Assembly (NCBI RefSeq): GCF_001612965.1
Contig: NZ_BDBL01000016.1
Coordinates: forward strand, 108,273-172,272
Direction: 5' to 3'
DNA length: 64,000 nucleotides
Source: Nocardia kruczakiae NBRC 101016
Lineage (GTDB): Bacteria > Actinomycetota > Actinomycetes > Mycobacteriales > Mycobacteriaceae
The notes under the pieces were generated by a model. It was given only the letters and a program-made list of their open reading frames with translations. It ran no database searches and was not told where the DNA came from. Numbering within the stretch: position 1 is the first letter of the stretch; every line of letters begins with the position of its first letter. Position numbers and translations under genes: made by a program. Of the stretch, positions 17,555-26,461 are shown piece by piece.

Positions 17555-17842
17555 ATGTCCACCGATTCGGAAGATCAGCAGTCCGGCGATCGGCCGAACC
17601 CCACGGTGGCCGAGGTCGTCGGATCCTGGGACGTACCCGCCGGAGCGAGCGTGGCGCGCCAGATTCGCGACAACATCCTGCACGCGATCGCGCAGGGGTA
17701 CGACGATCCGCAACTGGTGGCCGATCTCGCCGTCGGTCCGCTCGTCATCGCTCTGGGCCGGCTGGAAACCGAACTGGCGGACGCGCGGGGTCGCATCGCG
17801 GAACTGGAGCGCGCGGTCGGTCCGCGCGGAGAGGTCGAGTGA
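17555..17842 (+). CDS. Small coiled-coil hypothetical protein
   Basis: A 95-aa protein starting at ATG 17555, chosen because AGGAGG lies 4 bases upstream; an in-frame ATG at 17537 lacks such a site. The first 25 residues are polar and disordered; residues 70-90 (LGRLETELADARGRIAELE) form a short coiled coil. I recognise no family. It lies between an AAA ATPase gene, divergent, and the riboswitch-controlled NlpC/P60 gene downstream. Confidence 0.65.
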   Translation: MSTDSEDQQSGDRPNPTVAEVVGSWDVPAGASVARQIRDNILHAIAQGYDDPQLVADLAVGPLVIALGRLETELADARGRIAELERAVGPRGEVE

Positions 17843-18082
17843 ATCGGTCGCCGGTGTAACGCCCGGGCGACTCGTTTCGATAACGAGCACAGCGCCGTGG
17901 ATACCGTGTCGTGATCTCCATAGCAGATCGATTCGCCGGGCTGTAATCGGGGGTGGTCCTGGCGATTTGGCGACACGCGGGCAGACACGCCGTCGTGTGG
18001 GGTGGACAACAACACCGAGCCGTCGTAATCTCTTCGTGACTTCGCGGAGTATGTCGCTTCATTAGAGGGGCGGCCCGTTGAG
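17843..18082. other. Promoter region upstream of the riboswitch
   Basis: Gene-free 240 bases between the 95-aa ORF and the ydaO-type element. It presumably holds the promoter of the NlpC/P60 transcript. No terminator hairpin or reliable -35/-10 pair could be picked out. Confidence 0.4.
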
Positions 18083-18240
18083 TCACCGCCTAATCAGCAG
18101 TCGAGTGGGCAGCTCGATCGCTGAACCGGGGACCCAGGTTACTGGGGTGAATCCTCTTCGGTCGCAAGGTCGATGGGGTAGGGCCGAATCTTCCCGGTCC
18201 GAACCCGTCAGCTAACCCGGTCGGCGCGTGGGCAAGGAAG
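18083..18240 (+). promoter_or_regulatory. c-di-AMP riboswitch (ydaO/yuaA type)
   Basis: The leader of the NlpC/P60 gene carries the conserved blocks of the ydaO motif in order: CGCTGAACCGGGGACCCAGG, ACTGGGGTGAATCC, a variable hairpin, ATGGGGTAGGGCCGAATC, then CCGAACCCGTCAGCTAACC and a closing GGC..AAGGAAG. This class binds cyclic di-AMP and in actinobacteria commonly precedes secreted cell-wall hydrolases such as RpfA and NlpC/P60 proteins, which matches the gene 20 bases downstream. High c-di-AMP usually switches such genes off. Boundaries are approximate. Confidence 0.9.
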
Positions 18241-18259
18241 AAACAGGAGACTCAGCTCG

Positions 18260-18937
18260 GTGGGTAAACACAGTCTGCAACGGGAATCTCGGCTGCCGAA
18301 TTCCGTCAAGGGTGCGCTGGTCTGCGGCGCAGTAGCGGCAACAACCGGTGCGATTCCGGCGATTCCGGCCATGGCGGCCACGATCAACGTTCCCGGCGTC
18401 GGCAACTTCGACGTTCCGCTGGGTTCGGATTTCGACCAGCAGGTCAGCCAGGCGAACCAGGTGCTCGCCGATCACGCGGATCAGATCAAGGGAGTTCAGC
18501 AGGCGCTGAGCTCGCAGGCGATCGCGCCCAGCATCCCCAACGCCGCGCAGAACCCGATGAGTGGCATGTTCGGCCAGCCGCAGCAGCAGCACGGTGTCGG
18601 CGATGTCGCTCTCGACGCTGCGCGCAGCAAGATCGGCGCCGACTACGTGTGGGGTGCCTCCGGTCCTTCGAACTTCGACTGCTCCGGTTTGGTGCAGTGG
18701 GCGTACAAGCAGGCCGGAATTCAGCTGCCGCGTACCAGCTTCGAACAGTCGCATGTCGGCAAGCCGGTTGCCTTCCAGGACCTGAAGCCGGGCGATCTGG
18801 TCATCCAGAACGGTGGTGGCCACGTGTCCATGTACGCCGGGGATGGCAAGATTCTCCAGGCGCCGCAGTCGGGTGAGACCGTCAGCTACGCGCATCTGGA
18901 TCCCGACTCGATCGTCACCGCACGTCGCGTCGCCTAG
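18260..18937 (+). CDS. Secreted NlpC/P60 peptidoglycan endopeptidase
   Basis: Cell-wall hydrolase of 225 aa cutting peptidoglycan stem peptides outside the cell. A signal peptide covers residues 1-39 (cleavage near AMA-A). A helical linker follows, then the C-terminal NlpC/P60 domain with catalytic Cys-141 in FDCSGLV and His-188 in GGHVSMY. It starts at GTG 18260 behind a CAGGAGA site. The gene is preceded by a c-di-AMP riboswitch, tying wall remodelling to cyclic-di-AMP signalling, and followed by a hairpin terminator. It is similar in size and layout to mycobacterial Rip-type proteins. Confidence 0.93.
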   Translation: MGKHSLQRESRLPNSVKGALVCGAVAATTGAIPAIPAMAATINVPGVGNFDVPLGSDFDQQVSQANQVLADHADQIKGVQQALSSQAIAPSIPNAAQNPMSGMFGQPQQQHGVGDVALDAARSKIGADYVWGASGPSNFDCSGLVQWAYKQAGIQLPRTSFEQSHVGKPVAFQDLKPGDLVIQNGGGHVSMYAGDGKILQAPQSGETVSYAHLDPDSIVTARRVA

Positions 18938-18956
18938 TCGTTTCGCTCGACAGCAC

Positions 18957-18980
18957 GGCCCGGCGGTGATCCGCCGGGCC
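18957..18980 (+). terminator. Hairpin after the NlpC/P60 gene
   Basis: Perfect 10-bp GC stem (GGCCCGGCGG, loop TGAT, CCGCCGGGCC), 19 bases after the stop codon. It lacks a U-tract (TACTGTG follows) but is the only candidate terminator before the S4-domain gene, whose ribosome binding site begins 7 bases later. Confidence 0.6.
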
Positions 18981-18997
18981 TACTGTGAGGAGCGAAA

Positions 18998-19384
18998 CTG
19001 GAACAGGCACAACCAGCTACAGCGCGGGTCGACTCCTGGATCTGGGCTGTCCGGCTGTTCAAAACTCGATCCGCTGCGGCCACCGCCTGCCGCGGCGGTC
19101 ATGTGCGTGTCAACGGTACAGCCGTCAAACCCGCTCATCAGATCAAGTCCGGTGATGAGGTGCGGGTCCGTAATGCCGGAGTCGAACGTATCGTCGTCGT
19201 GGTGCGGCTGGTCGTCAAACGCGTCGGCGCTTCGATTGCCACGCAGTGCTATATCGACAAGAGCCCTCCCCCGCCCGCACCCGAAATCGTCGCCGCGATG
19301 CCCAAGCGCGACCGCGGTGCCGGACGGCCCACCAAGCGCGAACGCCGCGAGACCGATCGGCTACTCGGCCGCGATTCGACCTGA
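18998..19384 (+). CDS. Hsp15-like S4-domain RNA-binding protein, apparent CTG start
   Basis: Small ribosome-associated heat-shock-type (Hsp15/HslR) protein, about 128 aa, expected to bind stalled 50S-peptidyl-tRNA complexes. The S4 domain reads DSWIWAVRLFKTRSAAT then GGHVRVNGTAVKPAHQI, with a basic C-terminal tail. The only ATG/GTG/TTG in frame is GTG at 19103, which would delete the first half of the S4 domain. The frame opens at 18989 after a TGA, and CTG at 18998 sits 5 bases after AGGAG (18988-18992), giving LEQAQPATARVDSW.., the expected family N-terminus. A CTG start is therefore inferred. Its 3' end overlaps the convergent FAAL gene by 24 bases. Confidence 0.8.
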   Translation: MEQAQPATARVDSWIWAVRLFKTRSAAATACRGGHVRVNGTAVKPAHQIKSGDEVRVRNAGVERIVVVVRLVVKRVGASIATQCYIDKSPPPPAPEIVAAMPKRDRGAGRPTKRERRETDRLLGRDST

Positions 19385-21115
19385 GGTCGCGCGGAGGGTG
19401 ACCGCTTCGGTGCCGAAACCCCCGCCGAACTCTCCTGCCCGATAGCGAGTGCGGCATTCGACGCGGCGGACCTTTCCGCTCGAGGTCTTCGGAATAGCGC
19501 CGCGTGGCACCAGCACCACCTCCGTCGGCGAAATGCCGTGCACGGTCGTCACCGCGATCCGGACCCGCCGGGCGATCTCGGTCGCGTCCGCCGGTTGTTT
19601 TCCCACTTCCGCGACGATCACCAGGTCCTCGCGTGCACCGGTCTCGAGTCCGAACGCGACGATATGTCCGGGGCGCAGTTCGGGTGCGGAGTCGGCGGCG
19701 GTGGCTTCGATATCGGCGGGGAAATGGTTGCGGCCGTCGATGATGATCGTGTCGCGCAAGCGGCCCGCGATGTAGAGACCCCCGTTGTGGACGAAGCCGA
19801 GATCGCCGGTGCGCAGCCATGTTCCGGGCCGGCCGGGCAGGACCGCGCCGAAGGTGGCTGCGGTGCGGTCGCGCAGTCCCGCATATCCCGCGCCGACATT
19901 CGGTCCCTGCACCCAGATCTCGCCGACGGCACCGTCGTCGCGGGGGGTGAGAGTGATCGGGTCGACGATGCGCACGGTTTGACCGGCGGGACGGCCACAG
20001 TCGACCAGGGCGAGACCATCCGCCCGGCCCCCGAGCGCATGGCGCTCGGACGCGACGATCGCCCGGCCCGAGCTGAGGGCGGCGCGGTCGAATTCGACGC
20101 ATACCGGTTCCGCCGCCGGGCGCGAGATGGTGACCGGAAGGGTCGCCTCCGCCAAGCCGTATCCCGCGGTGTGGGCCCGGTGGCGAAATCCGTACGGCGC
20201 GAAGGTACGGGTGAAGGCGCCCAGCGCGGTGGCGCGGATCGGTTCGGCCCCGTTGAGCAGCAGATCCAGTGGCGACAGGTCGAGACCGTCGCGTTCCCGC
20301 GCGTCGGTGCCCGAAACCGCCAGCGTCAGACCGAAATTCGGGCTAGCGGTCGCGACGGCGCGATAGTCGCTGCACGCGCGCAACCATCGGATCGGCCGTT
20401 TGGCGAAGTCGGCCGGTGGCAGCGTGATCGCATGGACGCCGAGATACAGCGGCAGCGCCAAGGCGAACACCAGGCCCATATCGTGGAAGAACGGCAGCCA
20501 GTTCACCATCGGGCCGTCGTCGGTCGGTGCCAGGGCGCCATGCAGCTGATCCAGTGCCGCCGCGAGGTTCGCATGGGAGACACACACTCCCGCAGGCGAA
20601 GTGGTGGACCCGGAGGTGTACTGGAGGTAGGCGGGATGGGCGCCGACCGAATCCACTCGGACATCGTCGGTGCGAGCGTGCGCGTCGACCGTGAGGAGTT
20701 CGCCGTGCGGCGGGCGATCGGCATCCGGACCTCGGGCGCCGGGCATCGGCTGCGCCGAACCGGGCGAGACGAGACGCAGCCTCGGCTCGGCATCGCCGAG
20801 GATCGTTCCCAACCGGCCGGCATGGTGGCGCACCGTGTCCGGGAACAGGGGCACGGCGGTGCGTGCGCTGTAGAGACAGCCGAGGAAGGCGACGACATAG
20901 TCCAGGCCGTGTTCGCACTGAATCGCGACGCGATCACCGGGCGCCGTCCGTTCGCGGATGGCGGCTGCCAGTGCGCCCGCAGCGCGGTGCAATTCCGAGG
21001 TCGTCACGGTGTCCGCGATCTGTCGGCCGCCGGGATGAGACAGGGCGGTGAAGGCCGGATCGTCCGGTGCTTCCGCTGCCCGCGCCGCAACGGCCGCCGC
21101 CAATCGGTCGGTCAT
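19361..21115 (-). CDS. Fatty-acyl-AMP ligase (FAAL, FadD32/FadD26-like)
   Basis: Adenylating enzyme of 584 aa that activates a fatty acid as acyl-AMP and hands it to an acyl carrier protein rather than to CoA. The AMP-binding loop YTSGSTTSPAGV near residue 166, the FAAL-like NWLPFFHDMGL and AGYGLAEATLPV segments, WLRTGDLGFVHNGGLYIAGR and C-terminal Lys in PKTSSGKVRR are all present. It lies 7 bases after the PKS stop, in an ACP-PKS-FAAL operon, so it probably loads the starter acyl group for the PKS. The acyl length cannot be read. Confidence 0.9.
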   Translation of the reverse strand: MTDRLAAAVAARAAEAPDDPAFTALSHPGGRQIADTVTTSELHRAAGALAAAIRERTAPGDRVAIQCEHGLDYVVAFLGCLYSARTAVPLFPDTVRHHAGRLGTILGDAEPRLRLVSPGSAQPMPGARGPDADRPPHGELLTVDAHARTDDVRVDSVGAHPAYLQYTSGSTTSPAGVCVSHANLAAALDQLHGALAPTDDGPMVNWLPFFHDMGLVFALALPLYLGVHAITLPPADFAKRPIRWLRACSDYRAVATASPNFGLTLAVSGTDARERDGLDLSPLDLLLNGAEPIRATALGAFTRTFAPYGFRHRAHTAGYGLAEATLPVTISRPAAEPVCVEFDRAALSSGRAIVASERHALGGRADGLALVDCGRPAGQTVRIVDPITLTPRDDGAVGEIWVQGPNVGAGYAGLRDRTAATFGAVLPGRPGTWLRTGDLGFVHNGGLYIAGRLRDTIIIDGRNHFPADIEATAADSAPELRPGHIVAFGLETGAREDLVIVAEVGKQPADATEIARRVRIAVTTVHGISPTEVVLVPRGAIPKTSSGKVRRVECRTRYRAGEFGGGFGTEAVTLRATSGRIAAE

Positions 21116-21122
21116 ATCATGC

Positions 21123-24100
21123 TCACTCCTGCCGCGGCAACCGCGCTGCCAATGCCGCCGACAAGGCTGTGACGGAGGGGTTGTCGAACAGCTCGGCCGT
21201 TGCGATACGAATTCCCAGCCCGGCCTCCAACCGGCGGCGCAGATCGATCGCCAGAAGCGAGGAGAGGTTCAGCGTCGCGAAGTCGGCGTCGGAATCGATG
21301 GATTCGACCGGGCGCGACAGCGCGCCGGCGACTGTGGCGCGAACGATGCGTCGAATCTCCTCCGCGTTCGTCACGGTATCGGCCGGTTCACGTGCCGGAC
21401 CGACTGGCGGTGATCCGGTCCTCTGCGGTGGTCGTCGAGCCACGGAGGGAACCTGCCGGTCCGGCTGCGACGAAGAAACATGATGCGGCGCAGCGGGAAT
21501 CAGCAATTCACGGAGCCGGGCTGCGACCGGACCGGAGTCGTCGGTGGGCGTGTAGTCCAGCGCGAGCACCACCGCTTGCGGGCGGCCGAGGACCGCGGAG
21601 AGCACGGACATGCCGCGGGCGACATCGAAGGGCGTGATGCCGGCCGTTCGCAGATGCGCGGCGCCCCCGGCCGAGCGGGCGAGGCCGGCGTCCCAGCTAC
21701 CCCAGGCGATGCTGGTCACCGATCGGCCGGTGGCGCCGGACGCCAGCGCGTCCAGAGCCGCATTGGCGGCTGCGTACGCGGCCTGTCCGGGAGCGCCGAA
21801 AAGCCCGGTGGCGGAGGAGAACAGGACCGTGAAGTCGACTGGATCGTTCGCTGTCAGTTCGATCAGGGAGATGGCGGCGGTCACTTTGGGCTCGAAGTGC
21901 AATGCCAGCGATTCGCCTGTCACCCGGTCGAATTCGGCGTCCTGCAACATGCCCGCCGCGTGCACCAGGCCGCGAATCGTCGATCCGCATGCCCGGATGT
22001 CGTCGAGCGCGTTGGCCAGGTCCGCGCGATCGGCGGCATCACAGCGTACGACCACCACCCGGTCCTCGGCGCCGTCGAGTAGCGGCGGCAGCGGCCTGGG
22101 ACGCCGGGTCAGGACGACGACATCGCGCGCTCCCCGTTCGAGCAGCCACCGAACCGCGGCGGCCCCCAGCGCGCCGAGCCCGCCGGTGACCACGTAGGTA
22201 CCCTCGGCGCAGAGCGGAACCGCGGAGCCGGTTCCGTCGAGCCGTCGGAACCGCCGCACCAGCGTTCGCGCACCTTCGACACGCACTTCCGCGGGCCCAC
22301 CCGAACGGAGCACGAGGTCGCGTACGGCATCGGCGCCCGATTCGTCGGACCAGAGCAGGCGCACCGGCCGGCCGGATTCCAACTGCAGGGTTCGTACCAG
22401 TGCGGCGACGGCGTTGTGTGCGACGGATGCCGGATGACGCAGCACCACGGTGAGGCTCGCCGTCGTTTCCGCGGCGATCACCTGCTGCAGGACGCGCAAG
22501 GCTTGCCCGAGGCCGGTGACGAGCGGACTCGTCTCGGTTCTTTCCGGCCAGACCAGGACGACAGCCGTGGGGGCCGCTCTTCCGGCCACCGTCGACAAGG
22601 CCGCCGACTCGCAGGGCTCCCGGGCGATCCGCTCGGCGGGGATATGCCGGTCCAGGGCTCGGGCGATCGACTTCGCGAGGGGTGATTCTCCGACGACCGC
22701 AACCCGCTCGATGGCCGGATTCACCGCCTCCGTACCTCCGGCGGAGAACGGCGAGGCGATCCACTGTTCCTCGCGCAGTACGGAGTTCGCCCACTCGGGT
22801 GCCGTGGCGACCGTCGCGTCGTACTCGGCTCGTCCGCGCGCTGCGGTGCGCCCGCGAAGCACGGGGCTGTCGTCGGCGGCAGCGCCGGGACGGTCGCCGC
22901 CGAACTCGGCGTCTCCGGAAGGGCGGTAGGCGACGGTGTGTCCGGACGGGAACCCCGGCGCTCGCTCCGAGACGAAACCCTTGCCCGAGAACGCGATCCG
23001 CACACCGATCAACGCGACTGCCGGGGCGTCGTCCTGGTCCAGCGCGATGACATCGCACAGGAGGCCGCCCGGCCCGTGCTCGCGCACGAACGCATGCGCC
23101 TCGGTCAGCAGCACGCGGTGTGCATCGGAAAGCCATACCGACGCGATGGCCGCGGGCACCGCGAGTCCGTCCGCGGGCATTACCTCCCGGCCGGCGGCGG
23201 CGATCAGCTGCAGACAGCCGTCGAGCGCGGTGGTGGACAGCGGAATCGAATCGAAGACGCCCACCGCGGTACGGCTTCCGGCGCGAACGACCGCCAGCGG
23301 GCGAAAGCGCGGACCGTAGTCGAGTCCGCGGTGGCGCAGGGAGGCGTAGAACTCGTCGACATCGAGTTCGTCCGCTGCCGCAACGGAGGCTCGATGGTCG
23401 TCCACCGTGCGCATCCAGCCGAGGATGTCGGCGGGTGCGGCGGCGCTGTCGGCACGTGCCGAGGCGAGCAACACCGGCCCCAGCAGCACGCGCAGATCCG
23501 AACCGCTGCGGTAGCCGACCGCCGCCAGATCGGCGATATCCGTGCGTTCGTGCACCGCGAAGTCGGCCAGCCGAATCGGCGCGGGTGCCGAAGCCAGCAG
23601 GCGCCGAATCCAATACGCGGCGGGCACGGTCGGCACACCGTCCACCACGTGATCGTCGAGTCGCTCGCGCCCGGGGTCGGTCGCGGTGCGGGTGAGCAGT
23701 GGGAAAGCCTTTCGCCGCCACCGCCGTTCGATCACCGGACCGGCAGCCGGGCCCTGGATCGACCAGTCGACGTGGCGCCCCCGCACATACATCGCGCCGA
23801 CGGTCCGGAGCAGGGCGGCGACCTCGCCGTCGCGCTGCGCGGCCGCGAAGACGGAGTCGGCCAGTTCGGGATGATCCCGAACGGCCGGCGCCAGCACCGG
23901 ATGCGGCGATATCTCCACGATCGAGGTGTATCCCCGGCCCACGGCGGATTCGACGGCCGCGTCCAGATCGACGGTGCCACAGAGGTTGTCGACCCAGTAC
24001 TCGGTATCCATGGCGGCGGAATCGATGACCCGGCCCGACCGTGCCGTCGAGAACACCGGCACCCGGGGCTCGCGCGGCTGCGGCGCCCGGAGCGCGGCGG

Positions 24101-26228
24101 TGAATTCGCCTGCCAGCGCGCGAACCTGCGGGCTGTGCGCCGCGAAGTCCACCGGCACCGGCCGCACGTAGTACCGGCGCCGCCGCGCTCGCCGCAGCAG
24201 CGTCTCCATGTACCGCGTGCTGCCGGAGACCACCACCGTCCGGGGGCCGTTCACCGCCGCGACGGCGACCTCCGCGCGCAGTGGTTCGACCAGCCGTCGC
24301 GCCTGGTCCGGTGTTGCCTCGAGCATCGCCATCATGCCCTGCCCGGCCAGCCGGGCCAGCGCCCGCGATCGAACGGTGACCAGATGTGCGGCATCGTCGA
24401 GGGACAACGCGCCCGCGACCACGGCGGCCGCGATCTCCCCCAGGCTGTGTCCCGCCACCGCATCCGGTTCGATCCCCCATGTCGCGAGGAACCGGGCCAG
24501 CGCCACCTGGTAGACGAACAGCGCGGGTTGAACCGTCTCGGTGGCACCGAGGCTGTCGGCGAAGCCGTGCCGGGGCGTCCACACTCGCGGTCCACCCGCA
24601 TCCGCCACGGCGTCCGCCGCTTCGGCCACGGCGTGGGCGAATTCGGGATACCGGGCCGCCAGTTCGCGCCCCATTCGCGGATGCTGACCGCCCTGTCCGG
24701 TGAACAGGAACAGCACGCGCCCGCGCCGGCGGCCACCGACTCCGAGCAGGGCCGGCGAGTGGGAGCCGCTCGCCAGGGCGCGCAGTGCGTCGGCGGCATC
24801 GTCGGCCTCGTCCGCGACGATCGCGGCCCGAATCGGCTGGGGCAGTGCGCGACCCGCCGCGGCCAAGCGGGACAGTGACAGCTCGCGGGCGCCCGCCAGC
24901 CGGGCCGCGGTCTCGCGCAGTTCGTCCTCGTCGCGACCGGTGAGGCCGATGAGCACCGGAGGCCGCACCTCACGTACCGGTCCCCGCTCCGCCTCCCGCA
25001 CGACGACATGCGCATTGGTTCCGCCGAATCCGAACGAGCTGACTCCCGCGCAGCGCCGATCGCCGGAGTCCGCGGCCCAGCCGACCACTTCGCCCGGTAC
25101 TCGGAGGCCGCGTTCGGCCAACCGCAGCAGCGGATTCTCGAGCTGGAAGTTGATGGTGGGCACGATGGTTCCGTGGTGCAGGCACAGCGCCACCTTGGCC
25201 AGCCCGGTCACCCCGGCGGCCGCCTCGAGATGGCCGATATTCGATTTGATCGATCCGACATACGGTTTCACCGCACCGCGCGGCGCGTCCAGGACGGCGG
25301 CCAGCGCCTCGATTTCCACCGCATCGCCGACCGGTGTTCCGGTGCCGTGACATTCGAAATATCCGGCGGAGCGGACGTCCAGGCCCGCGCGTGCCCAGGC
25401 CGTCCGGATCACCTGTTGTTGCGCGCGTCCGTTCGGCGCGTACAGACCGTTCGAGCGACCGTCGGAACCCACTGCGGCACCGGCGATCTCGGCGTAGCGG
25501 CGATTGCCCTCACGCTGGGCGTCGGCCGTGCGCTGCAGCACCAGCACCGTGGCACCGTCACCGCGCACGTATCCGTCGGCAGCCGCGTCGAACGGTTTGC
25601 ACCGCCCGTCCGGGGCCAGGAAGCCACCCTGTTCCAGATACCGCGAAGTATGCGGCAGCAGGGCGAGATTCACCCCGCCGACGATGGCGTACGGTACCGT
25701 CTCGTCGGCCAGCAGTCGCAGCGCGAGGTCCACCGCGGCGAGCGAGGACGAACACGCGCTGTCGAGCACCACACTCGGTCCGTGCAGATCCAGCGCATAG
25801 GAGATCCGATTGGCGATGATACTGAGCGCGGATCCCGTCACCGCGTAGGGCGCGTCCTGCCCGCCGTTGCCGAGCACGACCGCTCCGTGGTCGAAGCCGC
25901 AGGCGCCGAACAGAACCGCGGTATTCGATCCGCCCAGCCGATAGCCGATTCCGGCGTCGTCGATGGCCTCGACCGCGACCTCCAGCGCCAGCCGCTGTTG
26001 CGGATCCATCAGTGCCGCTTCACGTTCGGAGATCGAGAAGCGCTCGTTGTCGAATTCCGCGATCGACTCCAGATAGCCGCCGGGGCCCGCACCGTCGCGA
26101 TCCGGCGGCGGGTCGCCGACGCCGCTGCGACTCTCGATCAGCAAGCGCCACAGATCGTTCACGCCGGACGCGCCCGGCACTCGGCAGCCGATACCGATGA
26201 GCGATATCGGTGGTGTGGCGGGTGTCAT
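21123..26228 (-). CDS. Modular type I polyketide synthase (KS-AT-DH-KR-ACP)
   Basis: Single-module PKS, 1701 aa. KS: Cys-159 (DSACSSS), His-294 (HGTGTPVGD), His-333 (NIGHLEAAAG). AT: Ser-595 in GHSLGE; the selectivity region reads FAAHS (His-698), closer to the YASH-type than the HAFH-type motif, hinting at methylmalonyl-CoA. DH: His-860 in HxxxGxxxxP and Asp-1003 in DGCLQ. KR: TGGLGALG at 1348-1355, Ser-1471/1472 and Tyr-1485. ACP: Ser-1657, but in LSSL instead of the usual DSL. There is no enoyl reductase and no thioesterase. It starts in an ATGA overlap with the discrete ACP gene and is followed by the FAAL gene, so it should extend an activated fatty acid by one reduced unit. The product is unknown. 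Confidence 0.93.
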   Translation of the reverse strand: MTPATPPISLIGIGCRVPGASGVNDLWRLLIESRSGVGDPPPDRDGAGPGGYLESIAEFDNERFSISEREAALMDPQQRLALEVAVEAIDDAGIGYRLGGSNTAVLFGACGFDHGAVVLGNGGQDAPYAVTGSALSIIANRISYALDLHGPSVVLDSACSSSLAAVDLALRLLADETVPYAIVGGVNLALLPHTSRYLEQGGFLAPDGRCKPFDAAADGYVRGDGATVLVLQRTADAQREGNRRYAEIAGAAVGSDGRSNGLYAPNGRAQQQVIRTAWARAGLDVRSAGYFECHGTGTPVGDAVEIEALAAVLDAPRGAVKPYVGSIKSNIGHLEAAAGVTGLAKVALCLHHGTIVPTINFQLENPLLRLAERGLRVPGEVVGWAADSGDRRCAGVSSFGFGGTNAHVVVREAERGPVREVRPPVLIGLTGRDEDELRETAARLAGARELSLSRLAAAGRALPQPIRAAIVADEADDAADALRALASGSHSPALLGVGGRRRGRVLFLFTGQGGQHPRMGRELAARYPEFAHAVAEAADAVADAGGPRVWTPRHGFADSLGATETVQPALFVYQVALARFLATWGIEPDAVAGHSLGEIAAAVVAGALSLDDAAHLVTVRSRALARLAGQGMMAMLEATPDQARRLVEPLRAEVAVAAVNGPRTVVVSGSTRYMETLLRRARRRRYYVRPVPVDFAAHSPQVRALAGEFTAALRAPQPREPRVPVFSTARSGRVIDSAAMDTEYWVDNLCGTVDLDAAVESAVGRGYTSIVEISPHPVLAPAVRDHPELADSVFAAAQRDGEVAALLRTVGAMYVRGRHVDWSIQGPAAGPVIERRWRRKAFPLLTRTATDPGRERLDDHVVDGVPTVPAAYWIRRLLASAPAPIRLADFAVHERTDIADLAAVGYRSGSDLRVLLGPVLLASARADSAAAPADILGWMRTVDDHRASVAAADELDVDEFYASLRHRGLDYGPRFRPLAVVRAGSRTAVGVFDSIPLSTTALDGCLQLIAAAGREVMPADGLAVPAAIASVWLSDAHRVLLTEAHAFVREHGPGGLLCDVIALDQDDAPAVALIGVRIAFSGKGFVSERAPGFPSGHTVAYRPSGDAEFGGDRPGAAADDSPVLRGRTAARGRAEYDATVATAPEWANSVLREEQWIASPFSAGGTEAVNPAIERVAVVGESPLAKSIARALDRHIPAERIAREPCESAALSTVAGRAAPTAVVLVWPERTETSPLVTGLGQALRVLQQVIAAETTASLTVVLRHPASVAHNAVAALVRTLQLESGRPVRLLWSDESGADAVRDLVLRSGGPAEVRVEGARTLVRRFRRLDGTGSAVPLCAEGTYVVTGGLGALGAAAVRWLLERGARDVVVLTRRPRPLPPLLDGAEDRVVVVRCDAADRADLANALDDIRACGSTIRGLVHAAGMLQDAEFDRVTGESLALHFEPKVTAAISLIELTANDPVDFTVLFSSATGLFGAPGQAAYAAANAALDALASGATGRSVTSIAWGSWDAGLARSAGGAAHLRTAGITPFDVARGMSVLSAVLGRPQAVVLALDYTPTDDSGPVAARLRELLIPAAPHHVSSSQPDRQVPSVARRPPQRTGSPPVGPAREPADTVTNAEEIRRIVRATVAGALSRPVESIDSDADFATLNLSSLLAIDLRRRLEAGLGIRIATAELFDNPSVTALSAALAARLPRQE

Positions 26229-26461
26229 CGGCCCTCGAGATGGTCGACGAGCCGCTCGATATCCGGGTTGTCGTAGAGATCGGTGAGCGAGATCTCCACG
26301 CCCAGCGCGTCTTCCAGCACACCGGTGAGGCGGGCGAGCTGCGCGGAGGTCAATCCCAGATCGGTGAAAGGCATTGTGGTCGAGACGGATTCGGGTTCGG
26401 CACCCAGCATGTGCGCGATCGCCGCGACCGCCAGGGTGTCGATCCGCTCCCGCTGCCCCAC
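26225..26461 (-). CDS. Discrete acyl carrier protein
   Basis: A 78-aa carrier protein from the GTG at 26461, which lies 5 bases behind AGGAG; an earlier GTG at 26467 abuts the same site and is less likely. The phosphopantetheine attachment Ser is in DLGLTSAQLARL. It is the first gene of the ACP-PKS-FAAL operon and its stop overlaps the PKS start as ATGA. It is the natural acceptor of the fatty acyl group from the FAAL, presenting it to the PKS ketosynthase, analogous to the N-terminal ACP of Pks13. This partner role is inferred from gene order. Confidence 0.88.
   Translation of the reverse strand: MGQRERIDTLAVAAIAHMLGAEPESVSTTMPFTDLGLTSAQLARLTGVLEDALGVEISLTDLYDNPDIERLVDHLEGR

Noticed and set aside
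19103..19384. Conventional GTG start for the S4-domain gene
   Set aside because: It would remove the first half of the S4 domain and has no ribosome binding site; the CTG at 18998 fits better.
22039..24582. 847-codon minus-strand ORF within the PKS
   Set aside because: Out-of-frame reading of the PKS gene, Arg/Gly-rich, without PKS motifs; the PKS frame itself has complete active sites.
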